This document shows positions 1 through 9,752 of a stretch of 64,000 nucleotides of DNA, piece by piece (the first letter of the stretch is position 1; every line of letters begins with the position of its first letter). A model generated the notes under the pieces. It did no database searches. It was not told where the DNA came from and saw only the letters and a program-made list of their open reading frames with translations. The stretch spans positions 1 through 64,000 of the forward strand of contig JAFUIR010000021.1 of NCBI GenBank assembly GCA_017468395.1, given 5' to 3'. A program made the position numbers and the translations under genes. This DNA comes from Lachnospiraceae bacterium. Lineage in GTDB: Bacteria > Bacillota > Clostridia > Lachnospirales > Lachnospiraceae.

Positions 1-2085
1 AACAGAGACTGAAGCATCACTAACAGAAGCTTTTGCAATTGTAAAGGAAACACTTACTGTTTTACCTCCTACGGTAATGCTTGCTGTATGTTCGCCTGCA
101 TTGATACATCCCCCGTCACAGCAATAAGTAACGGAAGGTGTAGCAACACCCTCAATGGCACCGGTAACAGTGGCTGTTTTCGCACCCTTGTTATAGTTTA
201 AACTTGTAGGTTCAGGTGCCTCAAGGGTAATAGACTGCTCTGCATCAGGACAAGTACCGATACTGCCGCTGCATGTTGCGGTAATGGTGTTGTTCTCTTC
301 GTTTGCTACATAACTCCAAACATGTTCATGAGTCTTTACGTTCAATGTACCTGTTTGTTTTGTAATATTATAATTTCCGGTTACATCATTACTGTTTGCA
401 TCCAGAATGGTTACTGTATCAATTGTAAGGGTTTTTGTACCCACTGATGTCGTATCTACAGCAGCATATGTAACTGTACAGTTATGTCCCTCTGCCAAAT
501 TATGCTCGCCGCCAAGAGTGATTTGTGTAGCATCAGCAGTTTCATTCACGGCAATTGTCTGATCTTTTGGTGTAACAGTAACGGAGCGTTTACCAATGGT
601 ATAATCCGCACTGACACTAAAACCCTTCCATGACATAGTCACCGTATATTCTCCTGCATTCACAGCCAAGCCCTCTGTAAGGGAACTGCCTGCTTTTGCT
701 GTATAAGTAATAGTAGGCTCAGTGCTATTCCAAATATTATTGGTACTGCCTACATATTTTGCAGTCTCTAATACTTTGCCTGTATAGATATTTTCAGTAG
801 GAAGCTGTAATGTGTATGTTAAATAATCAGCCTCACAGGTAGAACAGTGCGCTGTAATTGTGTTTGCGGTATCATCAGCATTGTAGGAAGTCCACTCATG
901 CACACAAACCACTTCTTCCTCATAAGACTCTGACGCCAGTTTTAAAATACTGTCATCGTCACTTCCCCAAAAAGCAATGGTATCATCATAATAGATATAC
1001 TGAATGCTTTGATCATAAGTACTTGTAAAGGTATAACCACCTGCAACAGAACCGGTTGTTCCTGCAAGGAATAAAGTACCGTCTTGTCCTACTGTTCCGG
1101 ACTCGCTGTTTGTGACATCCACCAAATAGTTAGCATCTTCAATGGTCACAATATTCCACATATGTCCGCCGCCGTCCATTGTACCTGTAACAGAATAACA
1201 GGACACATCGCCGGTAAAGGTAGTCTTGTCACAAAGATACTGGAATGCTTTGGAATATCCTTCGCATACAACATTGGTCGTATCAACACCGTCAAATACG
1301 TTAATCAACTGCCACGGGTCGATGTCACTGCTAAAGGTATTATTCTGCGCTGCATTGGTATCGTAAGAAACCAGTTCCATGATTTTATTACTGTAAGCCA
1401 CCAATTTGTCATAATCGGAATTGCTTGCATTTTCGGTTATAATGGCATCTGCATTAGCTACGGCTGTGGTTGCCGCAGTGGCATAAGCCGCGTTAATGGT
1501 GGTGCTATCTCCATTTTGGTAATCACTTGCTACAGGAAATGTAAATGTAATCTGGCTTATTGCATCTGATTCATAACCATTTGCGGTAACTCCCACCGTT
1601 TTATCATACCAGTACATTTCATAGGGATAATCAGACAGAAGTGCCTCATTGACACTTCCCAAATCAAAATCATCAAATGTACCTGTGAAAGTGATTTCTG
1701 TGTCAACAGGACAAATTTCCACACCGTTATTCACTTCGTGACCAAGGGTAATCACGGTTGAAACCCTACTTCCGGCAGCAATTTGTTTCATATAGGGAAC
1801 AAGGGCATCATAAACAAGTTTTTCGTCTCCGGAGAGTCTGCTTCCTGCGGTATTTAGTCCCACTGCAAAGGTAGAAATATAATTACCGTAGAATATCTGC
1901 TCCAGATATCCTGTCAAAAGTTCTTCGTTTTCCGGCATCTCCAATTCCGCCGTAACAGTCTTAGATACGGTTTGGATGGAAACATCATCAGCCGCAAAAG
2001 TACTCAGTTCCAAAGAGCTAAACGCCATCAGACCTGCCAATACCAATGCTAAAAATTTTCCCGTTCTTTTCATTTGCTTTTTCAT
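1..2085 (-). CDS. Secreted transglutaminase-like surface protein with Ig/MBG-like repeats (C-terminus cut by window edge)
   Basis: The frame runs from ATG 2085 to the window edge without a stop (695 codons), so the C-terminus is missing. The start has an AAAGGAG ribosome site and is followed by a lysine-rich signal peptide with a hydrophobic core ending near SAF/TFAAD, so the product is exported. A transglutaminase-like core is visible: Cys274 in NVVCEGYSKAF, His308 in GGGHMWNIV and Asp323 in YLVDVTNSE, in the order of the papain-like triad. The remainder consists of extracellular repeat units: two motifs of the form H.W...N..TITA.C (about residues 395 and 595) and beta-rich MBG/Ig-like segments (GNYNITKQTG). 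Related proteins are cell-surface proteins of gut Firmicutes; substrate (peptide hydrolysis or cross-linking) cannot be told. No sorting signal can be seen because the end is outside the window. Confidence 0.85.
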   Translation of the reverse strand, partial: MKKQMKRTGKFLALVLAGLMAFSSLELSTFAADDVSIQTVSKTVTAELEMPENEELLTGYLEQIFYGNYISTFAVGLNTAGSRLSGDEKLVYDALVPYMKQIAAGSRVSTVITLGHEVNNGVEICPVDTEITFTGTFDDFDLGSVNEALLSDYPYEMYWYDKTVGVTANGYESDAISQITFTFPVASDYQNGDSTTINAAYATAATTAVANADAIITENASNSDYDKLVAYSNKIMELVSYDTNAAQNNTFSSDIDPWQLINVFDGVDTTNVVCEGYSKAFQYLCDKTTFTGDVSCYSVTGTMDGGGHMWNIVTIEDANYLVDVTNSESGTVGQDGTLFLAGTTGSVAGGYTFTSTYDQSIQYIYYDDTIAFWGSDDDSILKLASESYEEEVVCVHEWTSYNADDTANTITAHCSTCEADYLTYTLQLPTENIYTGKVLETAKYVGSTNNIWNSTEPTITYTAKAGSSLTEGLAVNAGEYTVTMSWKGFSVSADYTIGKRSVTVTPKDQTIAVNETADATQITLGGEHNLAEGHNCTVTYAAVDTTSVGTKTLTIDTVTILDANSNDVTGNYNITKQTGTLNVKTHEHVWSYVANEENNTITATCSGSIGTCPDAEQSITLEAPEPTSLNYNKGAKTATVTGAIEGVATPSVTYCCDGGCINAGEHTASITVGGKTVSVSFTIAKASVSDASVSV

Positions 2086-2237
2086 GGGATATACGCTCCT
2101 TTTTTAAAGAATATAACTATCTTTTATCCAGCCAAAAATTCTTTTTACATTTAAACATACTCATATTTGCATTTTAACATAAAAGAAGCAAAAAGGAAAC
2201 CACTTTTACAAGCAATTTCCTTCTTTTTGCACTATTT
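2086..2237. other. Intergenic region between surface-protein gene and miaB
   Basis: AT-rich spacer of 152 bp. It holds the A+T-rich hairpin that probably terminates miaB (right part) and must hold the promoter of the surface-protein gene. On the minus strand a weak candidate TTGGCT-16 bp-TATTCT sits about 30 bp before that gene's ribosome site. No open frame with a ribosome site was found. Confidence 0.5.
2185..2232 (-). terminator. Probable rho-independent terminator of miaB
   Basis: On the minus strand, directly after the miaB stop, GCAAAAAGAAGGAAA is followed by a loop of about 15 nt and then TTTCCTTTTTGC with a T-rich tail. The stem is AT-rich with a bulge, so it is a weaker hairpin than the other terminators in this window. 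Confidence 0.5.
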
Positions 2238-3692
2238 TTATAAAATTTCACCCATGTAATAAAAACCGTGACATTCTTTTAATTTTACAGTCTGCAAAGT
2301 GCCGATAAGGGATGCATCGCCCGGAAAATGAACCAAAGTATTATTGGACATTCTGCCGGTCAGCAAACTGTCATCGTGGTCGTTAACCTCTTCCACCAAA
2401 ACCTCGGCGGTCTGTCCTGCAAAGCGTTGTACCCGTTTCCTTGCCATCTCCTGCACCGTTTTTAATACTTTATCAAACAAAGGCTTTACCTCTTCTTCGG
2501 AAACCTGATTTTCCATGGCAGCCGCTGGAGTGCCTGTACGTTTGGAATAGATGAAAGTAAAAGCATTGTCATAACCTACTTTTTTAATCACATCAATGGT
2601 TTCTTCCACATCCTCAGCGGTTTCTCCGGGGAAGCCTACAATAATGTCCGTGGTAATGGAAATATCGGGAATCGCTGCCTTAATCTTCTCTGCCAGCGCC
2701 AAGTATTGCTCTTTGGTGTATCTGCGGTTCATGGCCGTCAAAATTCTGGTGGAACCGGACTGCAAAGGCAAATGCAGATGACGGCAAATCTTTTTGGAAT
2801 TTTTCATGACCTCAATCAATTCATCGGAAAGATCCTTAGGATGAGAAGTCATGAAACGGATGCGTTTCAGTCCTTCAATTTTCTCAATTTCCTGCAATAA
2901 CCGGGCAAAAGTCATGGGCTCTTTCAGATTCTTGCCGTAGGAATTTACATTCTGGCCAAGAAGCATGATTTCCACCACGCCTTCCGCCACCAAATCCGTG
3001 ATTTCTTTGATAATATCCTGAGGATTTCTGCTTCGCTCCCTTCCTCGCACATAGGGAACAATACAGTAACTGCAAAAATTATTGCAGCCGAACATAATGT
3101 TGATGCCGGATTTAAAAGGATATTTTCTTTCCACCGGCAAATCTTCCACAATTTTGTCTGTGTCCTGCCAAATGTCAATAACCATCCCCTTTTGTTCAAA
3201 AGTTGCCACCATCAGTTCGGCAAATTTATAAATATTATGGGTACCGAAAATCAAATCCACAAACCCATAACTTTTCTTGATTTTTTCAATGACAGAGGGC
3301 TCTTGCATCATGCAGCCGCACAAAGCAATTTTCATGAAAGGATTTCTCTTTTTCATGCCTTTTAATTCCCCAAGGCGTCCGTATACCCGCTGGTTTGCAT
3401 TGTCTCTTACGGTACAGGTGTTGAAAATCACAAAATCCGCATTTTCATCCTCTATTAACTCATAACCTGCCAGTTCCAAAATACCTGCCAGTTTTTCGGA
3501 GTCCCTGGAATTCATCTGACAGCCAAACGTAGTTACACAGCAGGTAGGTTTTCTTCCAAGTTCTGCTATGACAGTCTCCACGTGCTTTTTCAGTTTTGCA
3601 ATATAAAAATATTGTCTCTCCGGCTCATTTGCAGGCGCTTGACCGGCTGGGTCAATACTGGTCAGCCTCTCTAACATTTCATTTCTATTCAT
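2238..3692 (-). CDS. miaB: tRNA-2-methylthio-N6-dimethylallyladenosine synthase MiaB
   Basis: Radical-SAM methylthiotransferase that adds the 2-methylthio group to i6A37 of tRNAs reading UNN codons. Numbered from ATG 3692 (484 residues): the N-terminal UPF0004 domain carries the auxiliary-cluster cysteines Cys58 (FGCQMN), Cys93 (FNTCTV) and Cys127 (CGCMM); the radical-SAM cluster motif CNNFCSYC is at Cys203, Cys207 and Cys210; a TRAM domain closes the protein ([19 protein letters not shown]). The start at 3692 was preferred over an upstream ATG at 3707 because GGAG lies 7 nt before it inside the end of pepT; the two genes overlap by 8 nt (ATGAATAG), implying translational coupling. Last gene of the proB-to-miaB run. 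Confidence 0.96.
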   Translation of the reverse strand: MNRNEMLERLTSIDPAGQAPANEPERQYFYIAKLKKHVETVIAELGRKPTCCVTTFGCQMNSRDSEKLAGILELAGYELIEDENADFVIFNTCTVRDNANQRVYGRLGELKGMKKRNPFMKIALCGCMMQEPSVIEKIKKSYGFVDLIFGTHNIYKFAELMVATFEQKGMVIDIWQDTDKIVEDLPVERKYPFKSGINIMFGCNNFCSYCIVPYVRGRERSRNPQDIIKEITDLVAEGVVEIMLLGQNVNSYGKNLKEPMTFARLLQEIEKIEGLKRIRFMTSHPKDLSDELIEVMKNSKKICRHLHLPLQSGSTRILTAMNRRYTKEQYLALAEKIKAAIPDISITTDIIVGFPGETAEDVEETIDVIKKVGYDNAFTFIYSKRTGTPAAAMENQVSEEEVKPLFDKVLKTVQEMARKRVQRFAGQTAEVLVEEVNDHDDSLLTGRMSNNTLVHFPGDASLIGTLQTVKLKECHGFYYMGEIL

Positions 3693-4914
3693 GATATTTC
3701 TCCGCAAGTTTCAGCAAAAATTCAACATTCTTTTCCATGGACTGCACACAGGCATATTCATATTTTCCGTGGAAATTATGACCGCCTGTGCCAAGATTTG
3801 GACAAGGAAGTCCCATAAAGGAAAGTCTGGCACCGTCTGTACCGCCCCTGATAGGAACGATGACGGGTGTGATACCGCACTCTTTCATAGCCTCTTTGGC
3901 CCGGTCAATCATATGCATATTTTCTTCAATAATTTCACGCATATTAAAGTAAGAATCCTTCATTTGGATAGTCACAGTACCTGCGCCGTATTTCGCATTC
4001 AAAAAATCCCCGACTTTTTGGAAAAGTTCCTTTTTACTTTCAAACTTCTGTCTGTCGTGGTCACGGATAATATAATCACCTTCTGCCTCTTCCACGGTAC
4101 CGCTGACGCTGTCCAAATGGAAAAATCCCTCATAGTTTTCCGTATACATGGGATTTTGTTCCTTGGGAAGCAGTGCCTGAAATTCCTGCAGCACCAAAAT
4201 AGCATTCAGCATTTTATTTTTGGCATCACCGGGGTGTACGCTTTTACCCTGAATTTTTACTTTTGCACCGGCAGCGTTAAAGTTTTCATACTCCAGTTCC
4301 CCTACGGCGCCGCCGTCAACGGTGTAAGCGTAATCTGCCCCAAAAAGTTTTACATCAAAATAATCCGCTCCTGCGCCTATTTCCTCATCCGGAGTAAAAC
4401 CGACTCTGATTTTTCCGTGCCTTAGATTAGGATTTGCAAGCATTTCAGAGGCCATGGCCATAATTTCCGCAATCCCCGCCTTATCGTCTGCCCCAAGCAG
4501 CGTAGTTCCGTCTGTAACTATCAAATCCTGACCCACATAACGCAAAAGACTGGGAAAATCCGCTACTTTTGAAATTACATTTTTCTCTGCATTTAATACA
4601 ATATCGCTTCCGTCGTAATCTGTAATAATTCTGGGTTTTACGTTTTCCCCGGAAACTGCCGGAGAAGTGTCCATATGGGCAATATAGCCCAAAACAGGTG
4701 CGTTTTCGCAACCTTCTGACGCCGGAATGGTAGCATAAACATAGCAATGCTCTTTATCGTAAGTAATTTCTTTTGCCCCCATCTCTTCCAACTGGCTGAC
4801 CAGTAACTGCGCAAGATTATGCTGTTTTAAGGTGGAAGGTGTGGTACTGCTTTCATCTTCCGAACGGGTATCTATCTGCACATATTGCAGAAAATAATCA
4901 ATTACTTTTGACAT
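3685..4914 (-). CDS. pepT: Peptidase T (tripeptide aminopeptidase)
   Basis: Cytoplasmic M20B zinc aminopeptidase releasing the N-terminal residue of tripeptides. 409 residues, the normal family length. Visible metal/catalytic motifs: [10 protein letters not shown] (His80, Asp82), LLGADDKAG (Asp143) and TPDEEIGAG (Glu177/Glu178), and the [17 protein letters not shown] dimerisation-domain hallmark. GAGG precedes the start by 7 nt. It is 18 nt downstream of proA and overlaps miaB, so it is expressed in the same run; the link with proline synthesis may simply be amino-acid supply. Confidence 0.96.
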   Translation of the reverse strand: MSKVIDYFLQYVQIDTRSEDESSTTPSTLKQHNLAQLLVSQLEEMGAKEITYDKEHCYVYATIPASEGCENAPVLGYIAHMDTSPAVSGENVKPRIITDYDGSDIVLNAEKNVISKVADFPSLLRYVGQDLIVTDGTTLLGADDKAGIAEIMAMASEMLANPNLRHGKIRVGFTPDEEIGAGADYFDVKLFGADYAYTVDGGAVGELEYENFNAAGAKVKIQGKSVHPGDAKNKMLNAILVLQEFQALLPKEQNPMYTENYEGFFHLDSVSGTVEEAEGDYIIRDHDRQKFESKKELFQKVGDFLNAKYGAGTVTIQMKDSYFNMREIIEENMHMIDRAKEAMKECGITPVIVPIRGGTDGARLSFMGLPCPNLGTGGHNFHGKYEYACVQSMEKNVEFLLKLAEKYHE

Positions 4915-4932
4915 AAATTTCCTCTTTTCCGA

Positions 4933-6180
4933 TTATCCTCTAATTTGTCCGTTTCCTTCAATAGTGTATTTGTAGGAAGTCAGTTCCCGAAGTCCCATAG
5001 GTCCTCTGGCATGAAGTTTCTGGGTGCTGATGCCGATTTCTGCGCCAAAACCAAATTCAAATCCGTCCGTAAATCTAGTGGAAGCATTGACATACACGCA
5101 GGAAGCATCCACTTCGTTCATGAACTTCTCTGCATTGTCTTTATTTTCTGTGATAATAGCCTCGGAATGTTTGGTGTTGTACTTGTTAATATGGGCAATG
5201 GCTTCTTCCACGCTGCCCACCGTTTTCATGGAAACAATATAATCCAAATATTCCCTTCCGTAATCTTCTTCTGTGGCGGGAATGCAATCCAAAATCAGTT
5301 CACAAACCTTTTCATCGCCGCGCATTTCCACGTTTTTATCCCGAAGCGCCCCAGCAAGCGCCGGCAAAAATTCGTCTTTAATGTTTTCGTGGATAAGCAA
5401 AGACTCACAGGCATTGCAGACACCGATTCTTTGGGTTTTGGCATTGATAATAATGTCGGTAGCCATAGTCAGGTTTGCGGTTTCATCCACAAAAATGTGA
5501 CAATTTCCGGTTCCGGTCTCAATAACAGGAATGGTGCTGTTTTCTACTACCGCACGGATAAGTCCGGCGCCGCCTCTGGGAATCAGTACATCCACATACT
5601 GATTTAACTTCATAAACGCAGAGGTAACGGCTCTGTCGGTATCGGAAATAATCTGCAAAGCATCCTCCGCAATGCCGCACTCTTTCAAAGCCCCACGAAG
5701 CACTCTTGTAATTTCTAAGTTCGAATGGATAGCGTCGCTACCGCCCTTTAAAATCACCGCATTTCCGGTTTTAAAACAAAGCCCGAAAGCATCTGCGGTA
5801 ACATTGGGTCTGGATTCATAAATAATGCCGATAACCCCCAAAGGCACGCGGCGCTTTTTCACCAAAAGACCGTTGGGACGTTCAAAAGTTTCCAAAACTT
5901 CCCCCACAGGGTCAGGCAGTTTCGTAATCTGCATAAGCCCTTCCGCCATGGCTTCAATGCGCTCTTTTGTAAGGCGCAGGCGGTCTAAAAGGCCGGTATG
6001 CATGCCGTTTGCCTCACCTGCCGCAATATCTTTTGCATTTTCCTTTAAAATGTTTTCACTTTCTGCAATCAGGGCTTTCGCTGCCCTTTCCAGAGCCTCA
6101 TTTTTTTCTTTTGTAGAGAGTTTTTGCAATTCATATTTTGCACAAACTGCATTTTCTCCCATTTGATTTAAATTCAACAT
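4933..6180 (-). CDS. proA: Glutamate-5-semialdehyde dehydrogenase (gamma-glutamyl phosphate reductase)
   Basis: Second enzyme of proline synthesis: NADPH-dependent reduction of gamma-glutamyl phosphate to glutamate semialdehyde. Aldehyde-dehydrogenase fold, 415 residues from ATG 6180; catalytic cysteine is Cys255 in [11 protein letters not shown], preceded by the cofactor-site segments [12 protein letters not shown] and ILKGGSDA. An upstream ATG at 6225 gives 15 extra residues but lacks a ribosome site, whereas AAAGGCGG precedes 6180 by about 9 nt. ProB is three genes upstream, with DUF896 and a folate enzyme between them, an insertion into the usual proB-proA pair. Confidence 0.96.
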   Translation of the reverse strand: MLNLNQMGENAVCAKYELQKLSTKEKNEALERAAKALIAESENILKENAKDIAAGEANGMHTGLLDRLRLTKERIEAMAEGLMQITKLPDPVGEVLETFERPNGLLVKKRRVPLGVIGIIYESRPNVTADAFGLCFKTGNAVILKGGSDAIHSNLEITRVLRGALKECGIAEDALQIISDTDRAVTSAFMKLNQYVDVLIPRGGAGLIRAVVENSTIPVIETGTGNCHIFVDETANLTMATDIIINAKTQRIGVCNACESLLIHENIKDEFLPALAGALRDKNVEMRGDEKVCELILDCIPATEEDYGREYLDYIVSMKTVGSVEEAIAHINKYNTKHSEAIITENKDNAEKFMNEVDASCVYVNASTRFTDGFEFGFGAEIGISTQKLHARGPMGLRELTSYKYTIEGNGQIRG

Positions 6181-6234
6181 CTTAACGCCGCCTTTCTGTA
6201 TGCTTTCACAACACTTATTTATCATTTCAAATTG

Positions 6235-6804
6235 CTACAGACAAATCACCTGTCCGGGACGGATGTCCGTATCCTCTGTAGGAATTTCCTCAAGCATTTG
6301 ACACTTGTAGCCGATGGCAATAGTCCGCATCCATGGTTTATCCTGTAAATAACGGTCATAAAAACCGCCGCCATAGCCGATTCTCCTGCGTTTTACATCA
6401 AAAGCCGCACCGGGCATAATCATCAGCGTTTTTTCTGCTAAAGTTTCGTCCCCGGAATAACAATCTGTATCGCCTGCAGGTTCCGGAATGCCTTTGTACC
6501 CTTCTGTCAGTTCCTTCACAGACAAAATCCGGTAAAACATCATGGCGCCGTCTTCTACCTTCGGAAGGAATACTTTTTTGCCTTTTTGCAGGGCATCTTC
6601 CAAAATCATACTTGTATCAATTTCACTTCTATAATTGGCAAAAAGGAGCAGATATTCCGCTCCATAATACCATTGATGTCCCAATATTTTTTCTGTTACC
6701 AGAATGTTGCCTCGCTGACGCTCATCATCGCTCAAAGAATCACGCAAAGCCAACACCTGTTTTCGGATTTCTCTTTTTTCGCCGGAAATTGATGCTTTAC
6801 ACAT
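6235..6804 (-). CDS. 5-formyltetrahydrofolate cyclo-ligase family protein
   Basis: ATP-dependent conversion of 5-formyl-THF to 5,10-methenyl-THF, recycling an inhibitory storage folate. 189 residues from ATG 6804, chosen because AAAAGG/GAGG sit just upstream and because the upstream frame only repeats DUF896 coding sequence. The C-terminal family signature GYGGGFYDRYL (canonical GRGGGYYDRYL) is present, and the N-terminal basic helix KREIRKQVLALRDSL matches the family. Starts 14 nt after DUF896 ends; proA follows 54 nt later. Functionally related to folD and fhs elsewhere in the window. Confidence 0.93.
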   Translation of the reverse strand: MCKASISGEKREIRKQVLALRDSLSDDERQRGNILVTEKILGHQWYYGAEYLLLFANYRSEIDTSMILEDALQKGKKVFLPKVEDGAMMFYRILSVKELTEGYKGIPEPAGDTDCYSGDETLAEKTLMIMPGAAFDVKRRRIGYGGGFYDRYLQDKPWMRTIAIGYKCQMLEEIPTEDTDIRPGQVICL

Positions 6805-6817
6805 TTGCCTTTTCACC

Positions 6818-7048
6818 TCAGTGCTTCCCGTTTCCGAATTTCTCTCCGAGATTTTCCACACTGCCGTCCTCGTTAATGATGTCAATATTGTTTAACTGCC
6901 CACGAAGACCGGCACGGATATTTTCTACATAGGCTTTACGAAGGGCTGCCTGTTCCGCTTTTTCTTCCTCCGTAAGTCCCTCTGCCTGGGATTTGTGATA
7001 TAACTGGTTGATACGGGCAATTTTCTGCTCCATAGTTAATTCTGACAT
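6818..7048 (-). CDS. DUF896 (UPF0291, YnzC-like) small cytoplasmic protein
   Basis: 76-residue protein with the family's two-helix hairpin: MEQKIARINQLYHKSQ then LTEEEKAEQAALRKAYV and a short RAGLRGQLNNI segment. Members of this family are small Firmicutes proteins; the Bacillus relatives YnzC/YneA-region proteins are linked to the SOS region, but no biochemical role is secure. AGAGGTAATATTATG-type start. Lies between proB (50 nt upstream) and the folate cyclo-ligase, in the same transcript. Confidence 0.9.
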   Translation of the reverse strand: MSELTMEQKIARINQLYHKSQAEGLTEEEKAEQAALRKAYVENIRAGLRGQLNNIDIINEDGSVENLGEKFGNGKH

Positions 7049-7098
7049 AATATTACCTCTTTGTTCTTTTTTATCTTTCCCTTTGCGGTTGCAGATTT

Positions 7099-7983
7099 CT
7101 ATTTATGTAAATTGTTGACAAACTCCGGCAAATTAAAGTGCGGGTCTTCGTGAGCCACAAATAAAGTGCCTTCGTTTGCACCCTCCGCCAGACGATGCAA
7201 AATACCGATATCCTTGCTGTTTGCAATAATCATATCCGCCCCGGAATTGGTAGCAATCTTAGCTGCATTCATTTTTGTGTTCATACCGCCGGTACCTACA
7301 TTGCTTCCGGTACTTGCTTTGCCCATATTCATATATTCGGCAGTCAGGGTTTCTACCACTTCAATGAACTTTGCATCAGGATTTTTTCTGGGGTCATCTG
7401 TGTAAAGACCGTCAATATCGGACAACAAAATCAATAAATCCGCTCCCACAAGGGCTGCTACAATAGCGGACAAAGTATCATTGTCGCCAATAAGGGTATC
7501 ATTTTCCCCCACATGGATTTCGTAAGTTGCAACGGTATCGTTTTCATTAACGATAGGAATAATACCCATGTCCAGAAGCTGGGAAAAAGTATTATGGGCA
7601 TTAAAACGGTTATGGTCTTCCACAATAGTATTTTTGGTCATGAGAATCTGCGCCACAATCTGATTGTACTCCGCAAAAATCTTCTGGTAAGTCATCATCA
7701 GTTTGGCCTGTCCAACCGCAGCGCAGGCCTGTTTATATGCCAGAGGGTTTTCCTCTGCGGAAACCTTTTTCACCCCACTGACTGCTTTTTTACCAACCGC
7801 AATAGCACCGGAAGTAACCAAAATCACATCTTTTCCCTGATTTCTCAGGTTACACAGTTCCCGCACAAGACGCTCTAACTTAATATAGTCAAGATCACCT
7901 GTCTGGGGATGCTGCAAAGAAGATGAACCGATTTTAACAACAATACGTTTTTTATCTTTCATGGCTGCACGATAATTACACAT
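7099..7983 (-). CDS. proB: Glutamate 5-kinase lacking the PUA domain
   Basis: First enzyme of proline synthesis, ATP-dependent phosphorylation of glutamate. Amino-acid-kinase fold: VVKIGSSSL near the N-terminus, VTSGAIAVG, IPIVNENDTV and the nucleotide-binding LLSDIDGLYTDDP with GTGGMNTKMNAA. From ATG 7983 (GAGG five nt upstream) the protein has 294 residues and ends shortly after the kinase domain, so the C-terminal PUA domain of the long ProB class (about 370 residues) is absent. ATG 7962 is an alternative start. Proline feedback residues cannot be assigned with confidence by eye. Confidence 0.95.
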   Translation of the reverse strand: MCNYRAAMKDKKRIVVKIGSSSLQHPQTGDLDYIKLERLVRELCNLRNQGKDVILVTSGAIAVGKKAVSGVKKVSAEENPLAYKQACAAVGQAKLMMTYQKIFAEYNQIVAQILMTKNTIVEDHNRFNAHNTFSQLLDMGIIPIVNENDTVATYEIHVGENDTLIGDNDTLSAIVAALVGADLLILLSDIDGLYTDDPRKNPDAKFIEVVETLTAEYMNMGKASTGSNVGTGGMNTKMNAAKIATNSGADMIIANSKDIGILHRLAEGANEGTLFVAHEDPHFNLPEFVNNLHK

Positions 7984-8084
7984 TTTTTCCTCGTTTCCGT
8001 GTCGTAACACTGCTTTTATCCTTGGTACTTTTACGCAGTACCGCGATAACATCTTATTTATTCTACTTTAAGGATACTTTTTCG

Positions 8085-9740
8085 TCAATCCCGTAGTTGC
8101 GCATATTCCATGGCGATTTTTTCCGCTATGGAAATACCGTCCATGGCAGCAGAGGTAATTCCTCCTGCATAACCTGCACCTTCCCCGCAAGGATAAAGAC
8201 CAAAGATTTTTGATTGTCCCGTTTCATCCCTGTGAATGCGCACCGGTGATGAAGTCCTGCTTTCCACACCGGCAAGCAATGCGTTTGGATGGGCAAAACC
8301 TCGGATATTTTTCTGAAACTGTTCCATGCCCTCCACAAAAGCCTTACCACATTCTAAAGGCAAAATACCGGACAAATCCGCTTCTGCAAACTGCCCTTTT
8401 ATGTTAGGTTTTACGTCTATGCTCTCAAAACCGGACAAGTCATCAGGAGAATCGCCGAAAGAAACCCTTTCCATTCCTGCCTCTGTCAGTTTTTTATTGA
8501 CTGCCTTGCGGTAATTGCCGTAAGTTTGCACAGGAACCTTGCCCGCCCCTGCAAGATATGCCTTCTCTTCCAATTGCCTCTGGAAAGAAAGTCCTGCCAA
8601 AGGGTGCTCACTTCCAAAATCCTCCGGGCTTACGGATACAATAATTGCGCTGTTTGCATTTTCTCCGTCACGGGCAGAATAACTCATACCATTTACCGCC
8701 AGACGCCCTTTTTCAGAAGAAGCATTTACCACATAGCCCCCGGGACACATGCAAAAAGAATAAACACCTCTACCTGCAGAAGTTTTGGCGGTCAATTTAT
8801 AAGCTGCCGTAGGAAGGCTGCCCTTTTCTTTGCCATACTGGTTATAATCTATCATTTTTTGGGGATGCTCCACGCGAAAGCCTACGGCAAAGGACTTGGC
8901 CTCCATGGGAACCTTTCTTTCGTAAAGCATTTCAAAAGTGTTTCTGGAACTGTGACCGATGGCAAGCACCGCTATTTTGCAGGGAATAATTTCCTCTTCA
9001 TTGACCTTGACAGCGCACACTTTCCCATCTGAAATACAAATATCCGTAACCTGACTTTCAAAGCGTACTTCCCCGCCCATTTCAATAATTTTATTGCGCA
9101 TATTTTTCACAACGGACACCAAAATATCCGTGCCGATATGGGGCTTGTTTTCATACAAAATGGCCTCAGGCGCACCACATTCTACAAAAATTTCCAGAAC
9201 TTTTTTGCCCTTTCCGTCCTTGTCCTTAATCAGCGTGTTCAGTTTGCCGTCGGAAAAAGTTCCGGCGCCGCCCTCTCCGAACTGCACGTTGGATTCGGTG
9301 TTTAACAGGCCGCTTTCCCAAAATTCCTGCACATCCTTCATGCGGGCATCTACATCTTTTCCCCGCTCCAAAATCAGTGGCTGATACCCTGCCATGGCAA
9401 GAAAATAGCCGCAAAAAAGCCCCGCCGGTCCTTCTCCTATAATAACCGGTCTGCTTTTTAATGGTTTATCGCCACTTTGCGGAAACACATAAGAAACAGG
9501 CTCTGTAAGGGTCACATTTGGATTTTGGGCCTTCTTAACCCGTTTCGCTTCCCCGTCCATTTCCACTTCCACCACATAACTGTAAAAAATTTCCGGCTTC
9601 TTTCTGGCATCCACGGACTGCTTGACAATATGTATTTTTTTAATTTCATTTATATTGCATTTTAAAATCTGTGCCACTTTCCCATGTACCTGCTTTAGCG
9701 TGTGGGTCTCGGGCATTTTTACCTGATTAATCCGAATCAT
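8085..9740 (-). CDS. Uncharacterised FAD-dependent dehydrogenase (COG2509-like)
   Basis: 551-residue soluble flavoprotein. An N-terminal 85-residue segment (MIRINQVKMP...) precedes the Rossmann FAD motif VIIGEGPAGLFCGYF at residues 99-113, followed by the acidic strand end LILERG. Further family hallmarks are NVQFGEGGAGTFSDGKLNT, CMCPGGYVVNASSE and the C-terminal GLYPCGEGAGYAGGITSAAMDG, which carries the FAD-pyrophosphate contact. Substrate is unknown for this family. It is upstream of a second, unrelated-class flavoprotein (gap 12 nt), and both are followed by an anchored protein, but no pathway is evident. Start has AAAGGATG eight nt upstream. Confidence 0.9.
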   Translation of the reverse strand: MIRINQVKMPETHTLKQVHGKVAQILKCNINEIKKIHIVKQSVDARKKPEIFYSYVVEVEMDGEAKRVKKAQNPNVTLTEPVSYVFPQSGDKPLKSRPVIIGEGPAGLFCGYFLAMAGYQPLILERGKDVDARMKDVQEFWESGLLNTESNVQFGEGGAGTFSDGKLNTLIKDKDGKGKKVLEIFVECGAPEAILYENKPHIGTDILVSVVKNMRNKIIEMGGEVRFESQVTDICISDGKVCAVKVNEEEIIPCKIAVLAIGHSSRNTFEMLYERKVPMEAKSFAVGFRVEHPQKMIDYNQYGKEKGSLPTAAYKLTAKTSAGRGVYSFCMCPGGYVVNASSEKGRLAVNGMSYSARDGENANSAIIVSVSPEDFGSEHPLAGLSFQRQLEEKAYLAGAGKVPVQTYGNYRKAVNKKLTEAGMERVSFGDSPDDLSGFESIDVKPNIKGQFAEADLSGILPLECGKAFVEGMEQFQKNIRGFAHPNALLAGVESRTSSPVRIHRDETGQSKIFGLYPCGEGAGYAGGITSAAMDGISIAEKIAMEYAQLRD

Positions 9741-9752
9741 AACTTCATCCTT

